Under the pieces are notes generated by a model, which was given only the letters and a program-made list of their open reading frames with translations, was not told the origin of the DNA and did not search any database. Made by a program: the position numbers and the translations under genes. Of a stretch of 64,000 nucleotides of DNA, positions 47,615-60,008 are shown in pieces. The DNA is from Sphagnum compactum (taxonomy: Eukaryota; Bryophyta; Sphagnopsida; Sphagnales): the NCBI GenBank assembly GCA_965153455.1, contig OZ234495.1, positions 25,602,875 through 25,666,874 of the forward strand, given 5' to 3'. Within the stretch, counting starts at the first letter, position 1; the number at the start of each line of letters is the position of its first letter.

Positions 47615-49508
47615 TTACTCTCCATGCTTTGTTCTCTCAAAATGGCACAACTGCCTGAGCTTGGTGGGCACATACCAAATTCTCAGCCTTTCATTTCTAT
47701 TAAATAGACCTTCAATATCCCAGCCATTGGCCCGTGCCATACTGACAAGAGGCCAGTAGCAGGCCTGACGCCAGGCACCAACATTCTCACCCCGTTCCTT
47801 GTACACTTTACGAATGGCATTTGATTGCTCTGTGTCCAGACAATGGAGAGCATAGCAATGGACATAATGCCTCATCTTTGGTTTGTTGATATATCCTGCC
47901 CCTGCATGCTTGGCATGCCGAAATACTTGATTGGTCACCTGCAATAGAGAGACACACACATGTCTTTCTATTTGTTTTGTGGCAGAGACCTCAGGAAAGT
48001 CAACTATGAGAGGGCGTAACAGGAAGACATGGAAAGAACTTAAGACCACTGATACCTAGAATCCAATAAAATGGGGACTCTCAAGGGCCTGCAGAACCCA
48101 CATTAATGCCACTCAAGTTTAAATCATCTGTACATCAGTGCACATGCATCCTTAAGCAGCACGAAGACAAAAAAATTGCTCATACCTTTATAGGGCACTT
48201 CTCACCCTTCTCCTTGGAAATCTGTTGACATTCCACCAGAAATTTGCCACACTGCTCATAAAGATCAAACAAGTAGTCAAGCCCGTTCTTTTTACCCCTG
48301 ACTATGTCTCCTGGCTCTGACACAATGAAAGGATGCTCTCTAGGCCGATCTTCTCCATCCTCTCCTAGCTCTTTAAGTTGTCTCCGCTTCTGCCTTTTCT
48401 TTCCAACTGCAAACATGGGTCCCTGAGTTAGATTCGACATTGCATCACTTTTTCTCATGCATTGTCCCGTTACCGAGGCAGAGGGCTGTTGTCTGCAGAG
48501 AATTGGGTGGGCCTGGAAGGTTACGTAGCATGAAGTGCAGGAAATTGAGGAATGCAAGATGAAGAGAGGACGTACCTTTTTGGTGTTGACTGCTGTCACT
48601 GCTAGGGTCATCATCAGGGAGGTCTAGCAGTCCCACAGTTCCAAGAGAATTGTGTCCTTGAGTATGAAGAAGAGAGGGCTCTTTCAGATTCAAATTGACA
48701 GGACCAACTTGTCCTAGTGACTCAGGTGGAAGAAGCATGTTGTTGTTCATTCTTATGTCATTTATCCTTGCCACTGTGATCACCAATCAGAGAAACAAAA
48801 TCTACATTGAGTCTGATCTCCTTGTAGATGAACACAACAAAGACAGCAGCATGTTTGCAAGTCACATGCACTGCAACTGATTCCTAACCACATGAACTAA
48901 CAAGCACAGAACTTGTGAAAAATGCTCAAATCCGACCATCCCCTTGGAGTCCTGTACATTCCATACAAAATTAGACCAAGCTGTAGGTATAATGCTGGTA
49001 CATTTTGTGCACAACTTTTGCAAAGGCAGCAGTTTTCTTGCAGTCACATTCTGAATATCACTATTTCTTCATTTCTCAGCCCATTGCTTAAATATCAGGA
49101 GTTGTGAAGAAATCAAAGCCCACCTTCTTTTGATGCAGCCAAGGATCTTCCTTCAAGTCTTCTTTTCTTCTCTGATTTTGAGCCAAAGGACATGATTCTC
49201 TGCCTCTCAGCTTCATCCTCGATTGCCTTTTTCTCCGCTCGAATTGCTGCCTTAACCCCATATCGCTCTCCAAATAGAAGCTCAATATGAAAATTCTCGA
49301 CCATGGTCTGTATTACCTCATCCAGCTCTTGCTCAGTCATTCGAATCAATGTGTTAACTGTAAACCCCATATCACTCATCTTGGCAAGGGTGTGGTGCCG
49401 CACGCCATAGTTCTCAAAGAGTTCCTCCAGTGTTTTCCCCTCCCGGCGAGGCATGCCTGTGAAGAACTCATACGCAAGAGGATTATCTTTGTGTGCCATT
49501 GTGTCCAT
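47615..49508 (-). CDS. LFY: LEAFY/FLORICAULA transcription factor
   Basis: Four exons join in phase: 49508-49124, 48773-48576, 48406-48186, 47938-47615, for about 375 aa. The start is the first ATG ([16 protein letters not shown]) after an in-frame TAG at 49545-49547; a second Met lies 3 codons on. The N-terminal SAM oligomerisation domain reads [27 protein letters not shown] and [17 protein letters not shown]. The C-terminal DNA-binding domain reads [66 protein letters not shown] and [14 protein letters not shown]. The residues equivalent to Arabidopsis H312, R345 and H387 are all kept, as in type I LEAFY. The protein ends shortly after, without the long tail of flowering-plant LEAFY. LEAFY controls flower identity in angiosperms and cell division and apex development in non-seed plants. 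Confidence 0.95.
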
Positions 49509-50230
49509 GATGACAATAGGGGAAGGAAAAATCACCACTGAAGACTACTGAACAATTCGAGCATCTTTAACTGCGCCTGAAATGAAACTGCTCAAATTGT
49601 TTCTTCACCGCAATCACTCTTTCAATTTGGTGCAATAGCTAGTGCCAGTGCCTCAAACTAACCCGGTAGGCTCCTCTTCCATCCTGACGATCCTGAAATG
49701 GCATGTAGCAAAAGTTAAAAGGAAAACCACCTCCCCAGTCATATTATCCCTGTTTGAAACCACAATGCAAGTCACAAGATGCTTCCTTCCCTCAAGTCCT
49801 TCCCGTCCTCCTCCTACTTTTCGTCTCGGCTTTCCTTATTCATTTCCCCAAACGCATTGGATTCTCCCTCCAGTGTATTACAATCTCTACCTTCGCGAGC
49901 AATCCGGTGCAAACTCCTTTCCCACACACGATCGCAAACAACGAAATCGTCCCTCCCCTGACCCGAAAAGTGGCTCATTCGGCAAGACCTTTTGGGCAGT
50001 CAAAACAAACACCCGAGGGAGTAGTATGAGGAGGACCAACATGCGAGAGACAGCGCAAGGAAGATACAAGATACGTCGCAGGTTGATGCTATAGAAGCTC
50101 CAGCGTCACCATCGCCATCGCTGCCTCCTTTGCTGCGGTGGATGCGAGCGACCGCTGGACCAAATAAAAACCCTAATGTGAGCGACCGCTGGAACAAATT
50201 AAAAAGCCCAGTGGTTATCCCAATGTCTGG
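49509..50230 (-). promoter_or_regulatory. LFY: LEAFY 5' flank with 34-bp-spaced direct repeat
   Basis: GC-richer sequence upstream of the LEAFY ATG, probably leader and promoter. GAGCGACCGCTGGA followed by CAAAT and an A-run occurs at 50146 and again at 50180. An AAACCCTAA telo-box lies between the copies. Plus-strand open frames here (49642-50094, 49754-50029) are not recognisable. Confidence 0.4.
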
Positions 50231-53200
50231 TTACACGCTGCTCGACAGGGCGCATGGATGGATGAAAATTTCCCCGAATTCTCTTCGTTGCTTAATTGAA
50301 CACGATTTGTTCTGTTACATTTCTTTGGTTTGTATTTGTTTCAAATTTCAATTCCTTGAAATCACTGTTGGTCTAGTATATAGGCATGCGCTGGATATCA
50401 ACTATCATCCAATGTTCATCCAATGTTCGCAGGATTAAAGGCTCAAATGTTAAATCCAAGGTTTTAGATTTTGGCAATTAGGACCCAACTTAGTAATAAG
50501 TATCATTTTGTTGAAATTGGCACAAGAATTGGAGTCTTTGGACCATGGAATTAGTCTTTTGCTAAAATTGAAATTGGAAACTTTGAATTTAATGAAATGA
50601 AAAAAATAGCAAAAAAGTAAATTCAAAGTATTGTTCTAGTTGAATGAAATTATTTTTGAAAGTAGGATGAAGTTTTCTGAGATTCAAAAACTCTTTAAAT
50701 AACATGCCTTTCTTTGCATAAATAACAATTGCAACACTTGCAAAAACTTCTTGCATACACGTGGTCTCCAATTTGCATAATCTTATAAACATAAAAATAT
50801 TGTGAGAATCACACATTTATCATTTTCAAATTTGTCATACTTGGTAATCAAACCCTGGTGAAGTTTACATAAATGATACGATAGATTGTTGTTCAATATA
50901 TAACATCATTTAAAAATAATTCAAGCACTAATTTTTGAGTCGTAGATATTTATTATTTAAAATATATTAAACAATTATTTGATGGAAAGTTGTTGGTAAA
51001 TGACCTTCATATTAATCATGAAAATGCGTTGCTCATGATATTGAATCTAATTATATCACGTACATATTTCAAACATAAGATATAGTAATATATATGTTTT
51101 CAAAATATCACATTTGTAAAAAGAAATTCAAATTAATAGGCGTAAAATATATGATTGATTTCATTAACTTGATGAAGTTGGATGTTTGGAAAGAAATGTG
51201 TTGGGACACATATTCCCACCATTAAAAAAAAACCACTTGTAAATTGATATTCATACCTAGATGCATTTAATTGAAGTTTGAAACAATTTTTGGGCTTTAT
51301 TGTACTTAATGAGTTGCCAATTGACATATTGATCATTCCATGGAGAATGTTATCAAATTGACCTCCTTGTGCATCAAGATGTTTTGCCCATTTGAAAAGT
51401 TCATGAAATCTAACTTCATTTTTTTCATGTTGAAACATTCCTTTCCATTCACAAATTCAATCAATACTATATAGATATATAAGATCCAGGCTAGGTATAT
51501 TGAAACATGATTACTTATTCAATGTGAAGTCCACAAATTATAATATGAAATAAATATATGAACCAATGTAGGATACATGACAAAATATACTTCACATCAT
51601 TCCCCATTAAAAAACCTTGGCTCACCAAAAATCTACCAATTTTGTGATATAATCAATGTTTTAAAAAATCTTTTGGATAATGATTGGATTATATTGATAC
51701 AAATGTGCTAGTTCTTCAACAAATTTCAAAATTGTGCACTCTTTTGTTTCAATTCTCAAAATGTTTTGGTTTGTCACTGAAGATTCATTTATTGAGGTAG
51801 AAGTTTGACATGCATTCATAAACCAACAAGTATTTTGAACTTGTAATGCAATGGCTTAAAAGCTGAATGATACATATGTATTAAATTGACCCCAAAATGC
51901 GTGGCATTGACATGAAATATTGTTTTGCACCTTCATCGTGGAAACCATTTCATTTTAGAAATTTAATTATTATCTTGTTGCCTTCCAAATTCTCTTCCCC
52001 CAAAAGGTTTTTGAAATTTGTTTTTGACCATGAGTTCATTGTGTATGAAAAAAATATAGTTTGAATTGCACTGCAATTCATTACAGTAAACCCATTTTAT
52101 AATCACCTCATTTTAATCACATTCTTGTTTGTGTCACACAATTTTTGATAACCATCCATTTTAGTAAGAAACACCATCCTTTAGAATCACTATCACATTC
52201 GTTAGTAGCACAAAATATTTGCAAAGTTTTTTTTATAAATGTGATTATAATGGGGACAATATAGGATAAATATTAAGGTTTTGTAAATTGTAGTTTGGCC
52301 ATATTAGTGTTGCTTGTGTTCAAGTTGTGCAAACTAACAACAATGAATCTAGTTGAAGAGGAAAAAAAAACATTTTTCTAATGTTTTCAAGCAAAAGATA
52401 TGAAAACTTGCGATGAAAGCAGAAAATTTTAATTAAAAAAATCTAATTGACAAAATACACAAGCTAATAGTGAAGGAGTTCAAACTCAATGTAAATTGTC
52501 ACATTAAAAAAAGTAGAAATCATAACTTTCTTCAAATCTAATAATGCATAGGAAAAGTTAGAATAACCCATGATGGAAATTTAATCAACTGGCACCTTTA
52601 TTCTAGCATAAAAGGGTTATTTTGTAAAAACATTTGCCTATGGTCAGAGTCTTGTAAAGGTTTATATGAAATGTCACTATACACATTTAAATCACAATTC
52701 ATTAGTGTCACAAAAAAAAGTGATTGCCAAAGGCATGATTATAAAGAGGGTTTATTGTATATTATTGTAATCATACACCATCCATTTAAACCATTTTCAA
52801 ATTTGCAATACAAAATAATCATTTGGTTGAAGAAAATCAACCTTATCGAAGGCATGGACAATGTTTAAACTCCATTTAACTTTGATACCCTTTGTACACA
52901 TTGATTCTTTATTTCAGGACTTAAAATGTGGGGTAAAAAGTTAAGAAGATGCTTCAAGAGATCAATGTTAATCCAATGGACAATCTCCCTAAGGTCATTT
53001 TTTGGATTAGCACTAATCTCATCAACAAACACTTTAGACCAACCACATGTGCATCTAGTAACGATTGTGGATTTCCGTTTATGCCACTATCAATAATCTT
53101 TATTGAGATAAGCAAAAATTTGACAGCCACTAATGAACCTTGATATATGCATACAATTGTAACATAATGATACATTGTTTAATTTAAAAGCTTTAAGCTA

Positions 53201-54290
53201 CAATCATGTTTAATGTCAAGTTGAATATGTTAAAAGAAACATTTTTTTTGTTATATTCAGATCAATGACGTTAGTTTACAACAAATCCGAAATGACACAC
53301 AATTGCATGTTAAGATAATGTTAAATGGCTCTTAGCTTAAGATTAGGTTCTCGAAGAGATAGATTTTGAAATAAAAAGACAATGTCAACTAGTAGCCCAT
53401 AAAAGGGGGCTTTAGTTTAATGTTAAGTTAACTCACTTTTATGTTAGTGCTAACATAGTTCATTTTGTTTTTACATGATGCATATAACATTGAATTATTT
53501 GGTCCTTTCTATTGGCTTTACATAACATTGATTGAAAAGTTTAAAATCTAAGTTTAATGTTAAATTTATTGTTAACTAGCACATACAGTTAACACCACTT
53601 GCCAACTAGGACTCACATTATCAATAATGCTATCTAAAAATTACAAATGCAAATGCACCTCAAAACCACAAAAATGAACATTGACTTACCATGGACTTCA
53701 CACTAGATATGAATCATACTTTAATTGAAGATGTTCACACATGATATTAAATAGTAAATAACATTGAATTATTTTCTTTTAAGTTTGCAATCTCCTCCAC
53801 ACATACAAAGGTAATCTTTCCCCTTTCTGTTCCAAAAGAGAAAGTAACATTCTGAGGAAAAAAAAAAAAGGGATGTATGATAAACATCAAGTTCATTTGT
53901 CATTTTTTGAGACCTTAGATAACATTGATGTTTGACTATATCTACTTTTTTCAAAGACTTAATGTTAATTAACATTGACCAATAACACCATCTCAACATT
54001 AATGCCATATCATGTCACCCAAACCTTAATGTCAGTTTAGGTGTGGCCTGGTGGTTAATTATCCCATTCTTCAACACTAGCCTAACGTTAGAGTTAATAG
54101 CAATTGTGACCATACTTTTAACACTATAGGACCTAACACCAGTTCTGATTGCCACTTTAGCCCTCTCCAAGTCCTCCAAGATTCCTTAAATGACTATTAA
54201 GGGAAAAAATTATTTTCAATGCATTCTCAAGGTGAATGCATTATTTGATTCCAGAACATCAGCCTTGCCCAAATCCTCCAAGGTTCCTTG
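50231..54290. other. AT-rich intergenic DNA
   Basis: No convincing gene. A minus-strand open stretch at 51133-51438 (101 codons) is unrecognised. From about 53210 to 54130 the word TTAATGTTAA and near variants recur at irregular spacing. Confidence 0.45.
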
Positions 54291-54297
54291 ATAGTTG

Positions 54298-54303
54298 TTT
54301 ATT
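54298..54303 (-). terminator. Possible polyadenylation signal of the DusA-like gene
   Basis: AATAAA on the minus strand, about 345 nt after the stop codon. Positional support only. Confidence 0.3.
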
Positions 54304-54646
54304 GACTTTGTATTCTCAGGTCCATTATCTCAAACACTCAAGTGAACGGAAAGCAAGGAATACCTTATTCAAAACTTGATGATGAACAGGCAGGAGGAAG
54401 GTGTTTTGCAAAAAACTGCTTGCAATTGCAGAACAAAACCTTGGATCACAAATGAACAGAGACTTCATGTGAAATAGCCAGCATTTCACAATGGAAAGAG
54501 ATGGATGAAACACTTCAGATATGTACTTGAGACATCAATGAAACTACAGCCTATGTCAGCATTCAAATGGTCACTTTTAGCAACTCCCAAGGTTTTGAGC
54601 AGAGTCCAGAGCTCTCATAAGGACAGAATTGGCACCAGATTAGATG

Positions 54647-57600
54647 TTATAAGTGGTTGCATAGCAAACGCTTGTCCTCAACAATTTTATCAGACTCATG
54701 TTCCTGTGTGCTGGACAGGCGAGGAAGGGGAGGAAGGTCACAAAATACAGGTTCCATGGAAACCTCCAGTGGTGGTGGTGAGTCCAGGACAAAATCTGGT
54801 AGTATTGACAGTGTTTCCTTCATCAAACTGCGAACATCCTACATATAAACCCACACCCATGACACACTGAGTTCCAATAAGAATATTGAACATAGACACA
54901 TGAGGTATATTCAAAACCTCTAAACAACTACTGAGCATTGTCAACTTCAACAATAAAGCTTGATTTCTGAGTCAGTATCACCATAATGATTTCCTTCAAA
55001 GATCCAGCTAATTAAGGACAGAAAGCCACAACCTCAGAATGTCGTAAAGACTCATCTACAGCACGTCTCCATTGTCCTGCACCTGCCTCTGCATGAAACA
55101 AATGTAGCAATGGCTACTCCAACCCCACAGCCAACCCACTCTCCCAGGTTAGAACCATCTCTCCTCTCCTGTCAACATACCAAAAACCCCATTTATGGCA
55201 CAAATGGTCTAGACACCATCTCAGCATTCTCAATAGTTTCCTTTCCCAAATCTAGCAGTTCATAGAAGTACATCAAACCTTCAAAACAGTTTTCTATTTT
55301 AACAACTTCATAAAGGTGTAGTTTTAATACCTTTACAAGGTGCCTTATGCTAGGCTTTTTAAACCCATGTTTATGAAGGTTGGCATCTGCATACTCCACA
55401 TATTGCTCTAAAACCTTGAATCAATGTTAAACATGAATAAAAGTCAGTCCCCAACACAATTTTTTCACTCCACTTTGGCATGCACACTTTGAAATATCCA
55501 AACAGAGAGAAATTTGTATATAAGAAATCGGGCAAGATCAACACGCTTCTAACAAGGTTAAGAAGCCATCATCACGCTTTTGATGGAAAGTGATCTTACT
55601 AGAAGATGAGAACTAAGCTGTATCTCACATTCTTTCTTCTCCTTTCTCTCTGATATTGACCACAATTGAAGTGGCTTGCATACACACCTGTCGTCGTGTT
55701 AATCCTTGCCTTGCCTCACCGTACACAACATTGTCAACATTCCCTAGTATTGCCCATGGACTGCACTCCAGCAGCAAAAGGACTTGGCAGAATTAATCCA
55801 GGTTTTAGGAATGCATACTTGCCTCATTCAGGGAAACCTGATTTTAGTCCTCATGATGTCAAACAACATAAGAGAGGGAGAAACAAACACACACACACTG
55901 TTTCTAAATATTTTATGGCCTTGGAAGGAAATGAGTTGAAGTGGCTGTCTTTGGCCATTGACAGCTTACCTGTTATATGCAGCACGCCCAAGCATAACCC
56001 CATGTGCGCCCTTCTTTAACCCTTCACACACCTGTCATTTGCATCCGCTCATTGTCAAGAGACAAAAATCCCTTAAAAGTGTTTTAGTAGGCAAAGTTTA
56101 TTCATGCTTTTCTAGTTCATGTTATAAGAGAGACCTTATGGTAATCCACGGGTCTCGCAGACAACACATAATCCCTCACAGTGCTCACGGATTTTCCTTC
56201 CTAAAACTTGAATTGATTATCACTCGCACTCTTTATGACCATCCAGAGCTTCAAGTTCTGGATAGAGGAAAAGAACTGATAATCACAACAGATATTGCAC
56301 TCTAGGTAAACTCTAGAATTTGCAATTTTCAAGCAGTAACCAGGCCAACATATGGCATTATCTGACATCGGATATGGATTAAATTCTTCTGAATTCTTTT
56401 GTAGCAGATACAAAAGCAATCATCCAAAGAAAAATGTTTTCAGTGGAACTACTTTGTAAAAGAGATGAAGGAATAGGCATACCTGATGAATGTTGTCAAT
56501 ACCACCATTTAAAGTGAACTTCAAATGTGGGAAGTCATTAATCAGAGCATATACAAACTCGTACCTATCACACAATTTAGGTACCATGATGTCTCAGGCT
56601 CAATAGGAAGTAAAGTTCTTTGTTCCAATCAAGTTCTCACAATCCAGCCCTTGATTTGTCAAAGTCATGGCCCTTATTGGGCTCATAACAATCAGAAAAC
56701 CAAGTAACAATCAAAGAAAGCACAAGACTCAAGCCAAATCCAAATTAGAAGGAAGCTGAAGCCTGCAAAGAAGAGGAGTCTCCAGTAAGCACTTCACGAA
56801 CCATATCCATCTCACATCTCAATGGAACAATTAAAGCAGATGGCTTACTTGAGAGGGGGAATGGTGCGGTTTGCTGCAGGGCTCAGACCTTTCAATATTG
56901 CTTTTCGTGAATGTATTATGAAGTGTTCTGTTGGTGACATCGAAGCCACAGTTGCAACAAAATTGTCTGGAAACAAGCCACTCTCAGATTCTTGTATTGA
57001 CCAAAAACTTCAAGGATGTATGCAAGGACAATGAAATTTCTTGGCTGATGTTTATATTATTCTAGAGTTGGCTGGACTACAACATCCTACTTGTTGGCTG
57101 CACAATGTAGTCCCACCAATTTCAAGCTTTATTATCATTATATCAATATGCTCCAAACCAAGCCAAAGTTGGCAATATTCAGAAAACACACATTCCATGT
57201 ACAAGTGGTCATCTCTGCATCTGATTCTGAACAAAAAGAAGACAACAACAACATCACTGGAGCACCAAGCCATATCCATGACACTTTTCGCCTAAGACAC
57301 CAGTCCATTGAACTTGAGCTGCCTCACTTTCAAAGTCGCCTTTAGAAGTTTTGTTGTACTTACAGAGGAACTCATAAGTGTCAAAATGATCAACACCAAT
57401 TCGGCACTTAACTGTCACAGGAATACCAGGGCAGCCTTCAGCAATGGCTGCTAAAGCTCGCCCAACCAGCTGCCAACCATCTCGTACACTTCAACCATCA
57501 ATCCATAGGGCTCAATCCATAGAACAAGAATGAAGAATGTTCAAACAAATTCTCTTGCTAGCGTTGGAATGAAAGCTGTCCATAATGCATCAAACTGCCA

Positions 57601-59323
57601 ATATCTTATTAGCCTATGCAAATGCAATCACAAAGTGAGCAAAGTGTTAGAAAACAGTCTTCAAAGGCGAAAAAGCCCATGTAGCAAATGAGATACCTGA
57701 GGGTCAAGCATTAGACTAGCACCAAAACAACCATGGCCTGCAACTTTATCACTTGGGCAGCCACAACTGCAGACAGAAAAACAAGAGTTACAACAAAAAG
57801 GAAGCCCTCAAAAGAATTCAAGCATCATTAAGAGATCAAAATCATGCCCTTTCCTCAATTGGTCAATAAAAGACTAAATGCTGTCATTGCAACTCAAATC
57901 TATGGTGGATTGGATGGATGGACATTAGTGGCATTTTCTAGAGCTCTCCCGCATGAACATCAGCCCATGATTCCAACAGACTATATACATTTCTCATGAA
58001 AGAAAAATAAATGAAAAAATTCCTTTCCCATGTAGTTGCCAACACAGAAGAGTTTGAGGAATCTCACAGATAATTGAAAATTGGGAAAACTGCCTCACTT
58101 GATTCTAGTAGGCAAAGAGACAAAGACCAGAACTCGTAACATGGAGGGGGAAAGGAAGCACACTTTAAGTTGATTTCATCATAACCATATGTTTTAGCAA
58201 GCTGTGCTGCCTTGGACAGCTTCTCAGGGCTACTACCACCTAGTTGAAGCACTATTGGATGTTGAAACTCTGGATATTCCAACATCCTGTCCTGCCCACA
58301 TGCAAAACTGTCATTCATCAGATAGAAGAAAATAGTAAAACGAACTGTATGGAAATGGTATAATCAAACTTTCAAACATTACTTGACAACTTGCTGCCAA
58401 CAACCACCAAACATTTGTTGAGCTTTCACTCACAAGGTTTTCCTGCTGGTGATTTATGGCATCTGCAACAATCATTTCTGTGTACAGCCAAGCACGTCTA
58501 GAAATAAGGCGGGCAAGTGTGCGGTAATGGTTATCTGTCCAATCCATCATCGGTGCAACACTGCTCTGGACAACCCCACCCCCACCTTCATTGATCAATT
58601 CCCATAAAAATGCAAGTACACCCCCCATTCATTCATCCTTTCCTGACTCCGGAATCCATTACTAAGAAGCAAAAATGCAAGCACCCTAAAATTGGAGCTC
58701 AAATCCCAAATTTCGTGAAAGTAAACAGCCACGATGCCTTTGCCACATAATTGCTAAATCAGTCCGTTGAAGGTACAAAGAAATGAATTGTTCTGGAATG
58801 CCTCAATGGTGAATAGACCGTGGATTCATCAGAAATCCAAAATCCAGTACTGGTAAGCCAATGATACTTTCTCAGTTGCATCAAACCTAAGCTCTAAATC
58901 CTTTGGACTTCCAATGCACCCCAATTGCTAGTGTTTGTTTCCTGTTTGCTTGTTTGTTTGTTTGTTTCTCCTACAACAATTATAGGATTTGAGAAATCGC
59001 CATGTGTTTTGAGAATCTGAGAGGAGGAGATGTGTTCTCAAATTGTCTTATGTCCAAAAACAACATGTAAGAAACAATCACCTGAACCATGGCGGAGAGT
59101 AAGAAGAATCTCTCCTTTCTATTGCGGCACTTGCAACGGTAGTCCGGGCTTCCCTTCGATGACTAAAGCTTGAAATAGACGCCCGTTTCCACGACAATTT
59201 CCTTGAGCATGGAAACAGAATACCGGCAACCTGAGAAGTGGACGAGTGGAGCACACGGCTGCTGTTATTGGCGTAGAAGAAGAAGGCAGGTGTGGGCCTA
59301 GTCACAGCAGCCAGAGATGCCAT
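54647..59323 (-). CDS. tRNA-dihydrouridine synthase, DusA-like, organellar
   Basis: Twelve exons join in phase: 59323-59082, 58560-58434, 58291-58164, 57766-57697, 57469-57364, 56966-56849, 56564-56483, 56031-55970, 55760-55688, 55414-55331, 55113-55033, 54838-54647, for about 454 aa. The enzyme reduces uridine to dihydrouridine in tRNA, with FMN and NADPH. The first ~75 residues are rich in Ser, Arg and Ala with almost no acids, as in a plastid or mitochondrial transit peptide. The TIM barrel follows: [19 protein letters not shown] (from 81), [19 protein letters not shown] with catalytic Cys169, [10 protein letters not shown] with Lys210, HFIIHSRKA with His243, NGGI near 283 and FMN-phosphate loop [13 protein letters not shown] near 302. 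A helical tRNA-binding region ([28 protein letters not shown]) and a ~60-residue tail with PLPRLSS and charged residues follow. All introns are GT-AG. Confidence 0.93.
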
Positions 59324-59690
59324 TGCTGCACAGAACCCAAAACCCCTGCCACACTTCTTCTCATGGGCGACAAGAGAGGCGGAACCAAGAGGCCTCCTTT
59401 TCTCTTCTTCTCCTTCTTCTTGTTCTTCTTCTCACACAAAGCAAGAACTACGTTCCTCCTTGATGCTCTCGCCTAAAATTCGGACCCGCTTTCCCTACTT
59501 CTTTTTCCTCATCTGGTGTTTTACATCTCCTTCCCTCAGTGTCTGCTTTCCCAAACTCTTTGCCCCAAACCCTTTGCCCTTTGTACGAGGATCCAGAGTG
59601 TGATCCAAGTTCACGCTGGGCATTCATGCGCGTTTAAGAGACAGTCCGCTCACAAGTATTTGTTCGTCGACTTCGTTGATGAATCTGACG
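59324..59690 (-). promoter_or_regulatory. 5' leader/promoter region of the DusA-like gene
   Basis: Pyrimidine-rich on the plus strand (TCTTC repeats), so purine-rich in the gene's sense. Plus-strand open frames here have low-complexity Ser/Phe composition and are not taken as genes. Confidence 0.35.
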
Positions 59691-59694
59691 TCCG

Positions 59695-60008
59695 GAAAGT
59701 GCTGATTTTTCCTTCACTTTAAAATCAATATCTCCCACATTCTGAATCCAAATCTTACCAAATCAATTCCATTAAATCTTGCTCATCAAGATCTTTACAA
59801 GAACACCAAAGGCACATTCCAATTCCTCCGAAATTTTCAGCCATGATTTAATCGAAGAGTCATTCAATATTCAAGAACTTTTGCACTGCAAGTCCAAACG
59901 TCATGGAACCAAGCCCATGCACCCCTCCTTGTCAAGAGCTTTTCAAAAACACCCACAACATGATCTGAAGCATCCTGGTTTGGTGGATCTCATAATTACA
60001 AAACAAAA
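59695..60008 (-). repeat. Dimeric repeat family, copy 5
   Basis: The reverse complement aligns with copy 4 at 35940-36355: ATGAGATCCACC, GGATGCTTCAGAT, AGCTCTTGA, TTGAATATTGAATGA, GCTGAAAATTT, AAGATCTTGATGAG, TTTGGATTCAGAATGTGGG and AGATATTGATTTT in the same order. It is somewhat shorter, with the end segment missing. It lies 5' of the DusA-like gene. Confidence 0.7.

Noticed and set aside
49642-50094. 150-codon plus-strand open frame upstream of LEAFY
   Set aside because: No recognisable domain; lies in the LEAFY leader/promoter region and two other plus frames are equally open there.
51133-51438. 101-codon minus-strand open frame with fairly normal residue composition
   Set aside because: No recognised family, no flanking exons or splice context, and it lies in AT-rich desert; could be a remnant but is not supportable.
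53210-54130. Recurring TTAATGTTAA words
   Set aside because: Spacing is irregular and units do not align beyond the short word, so I could not call a tandem repeat or element.
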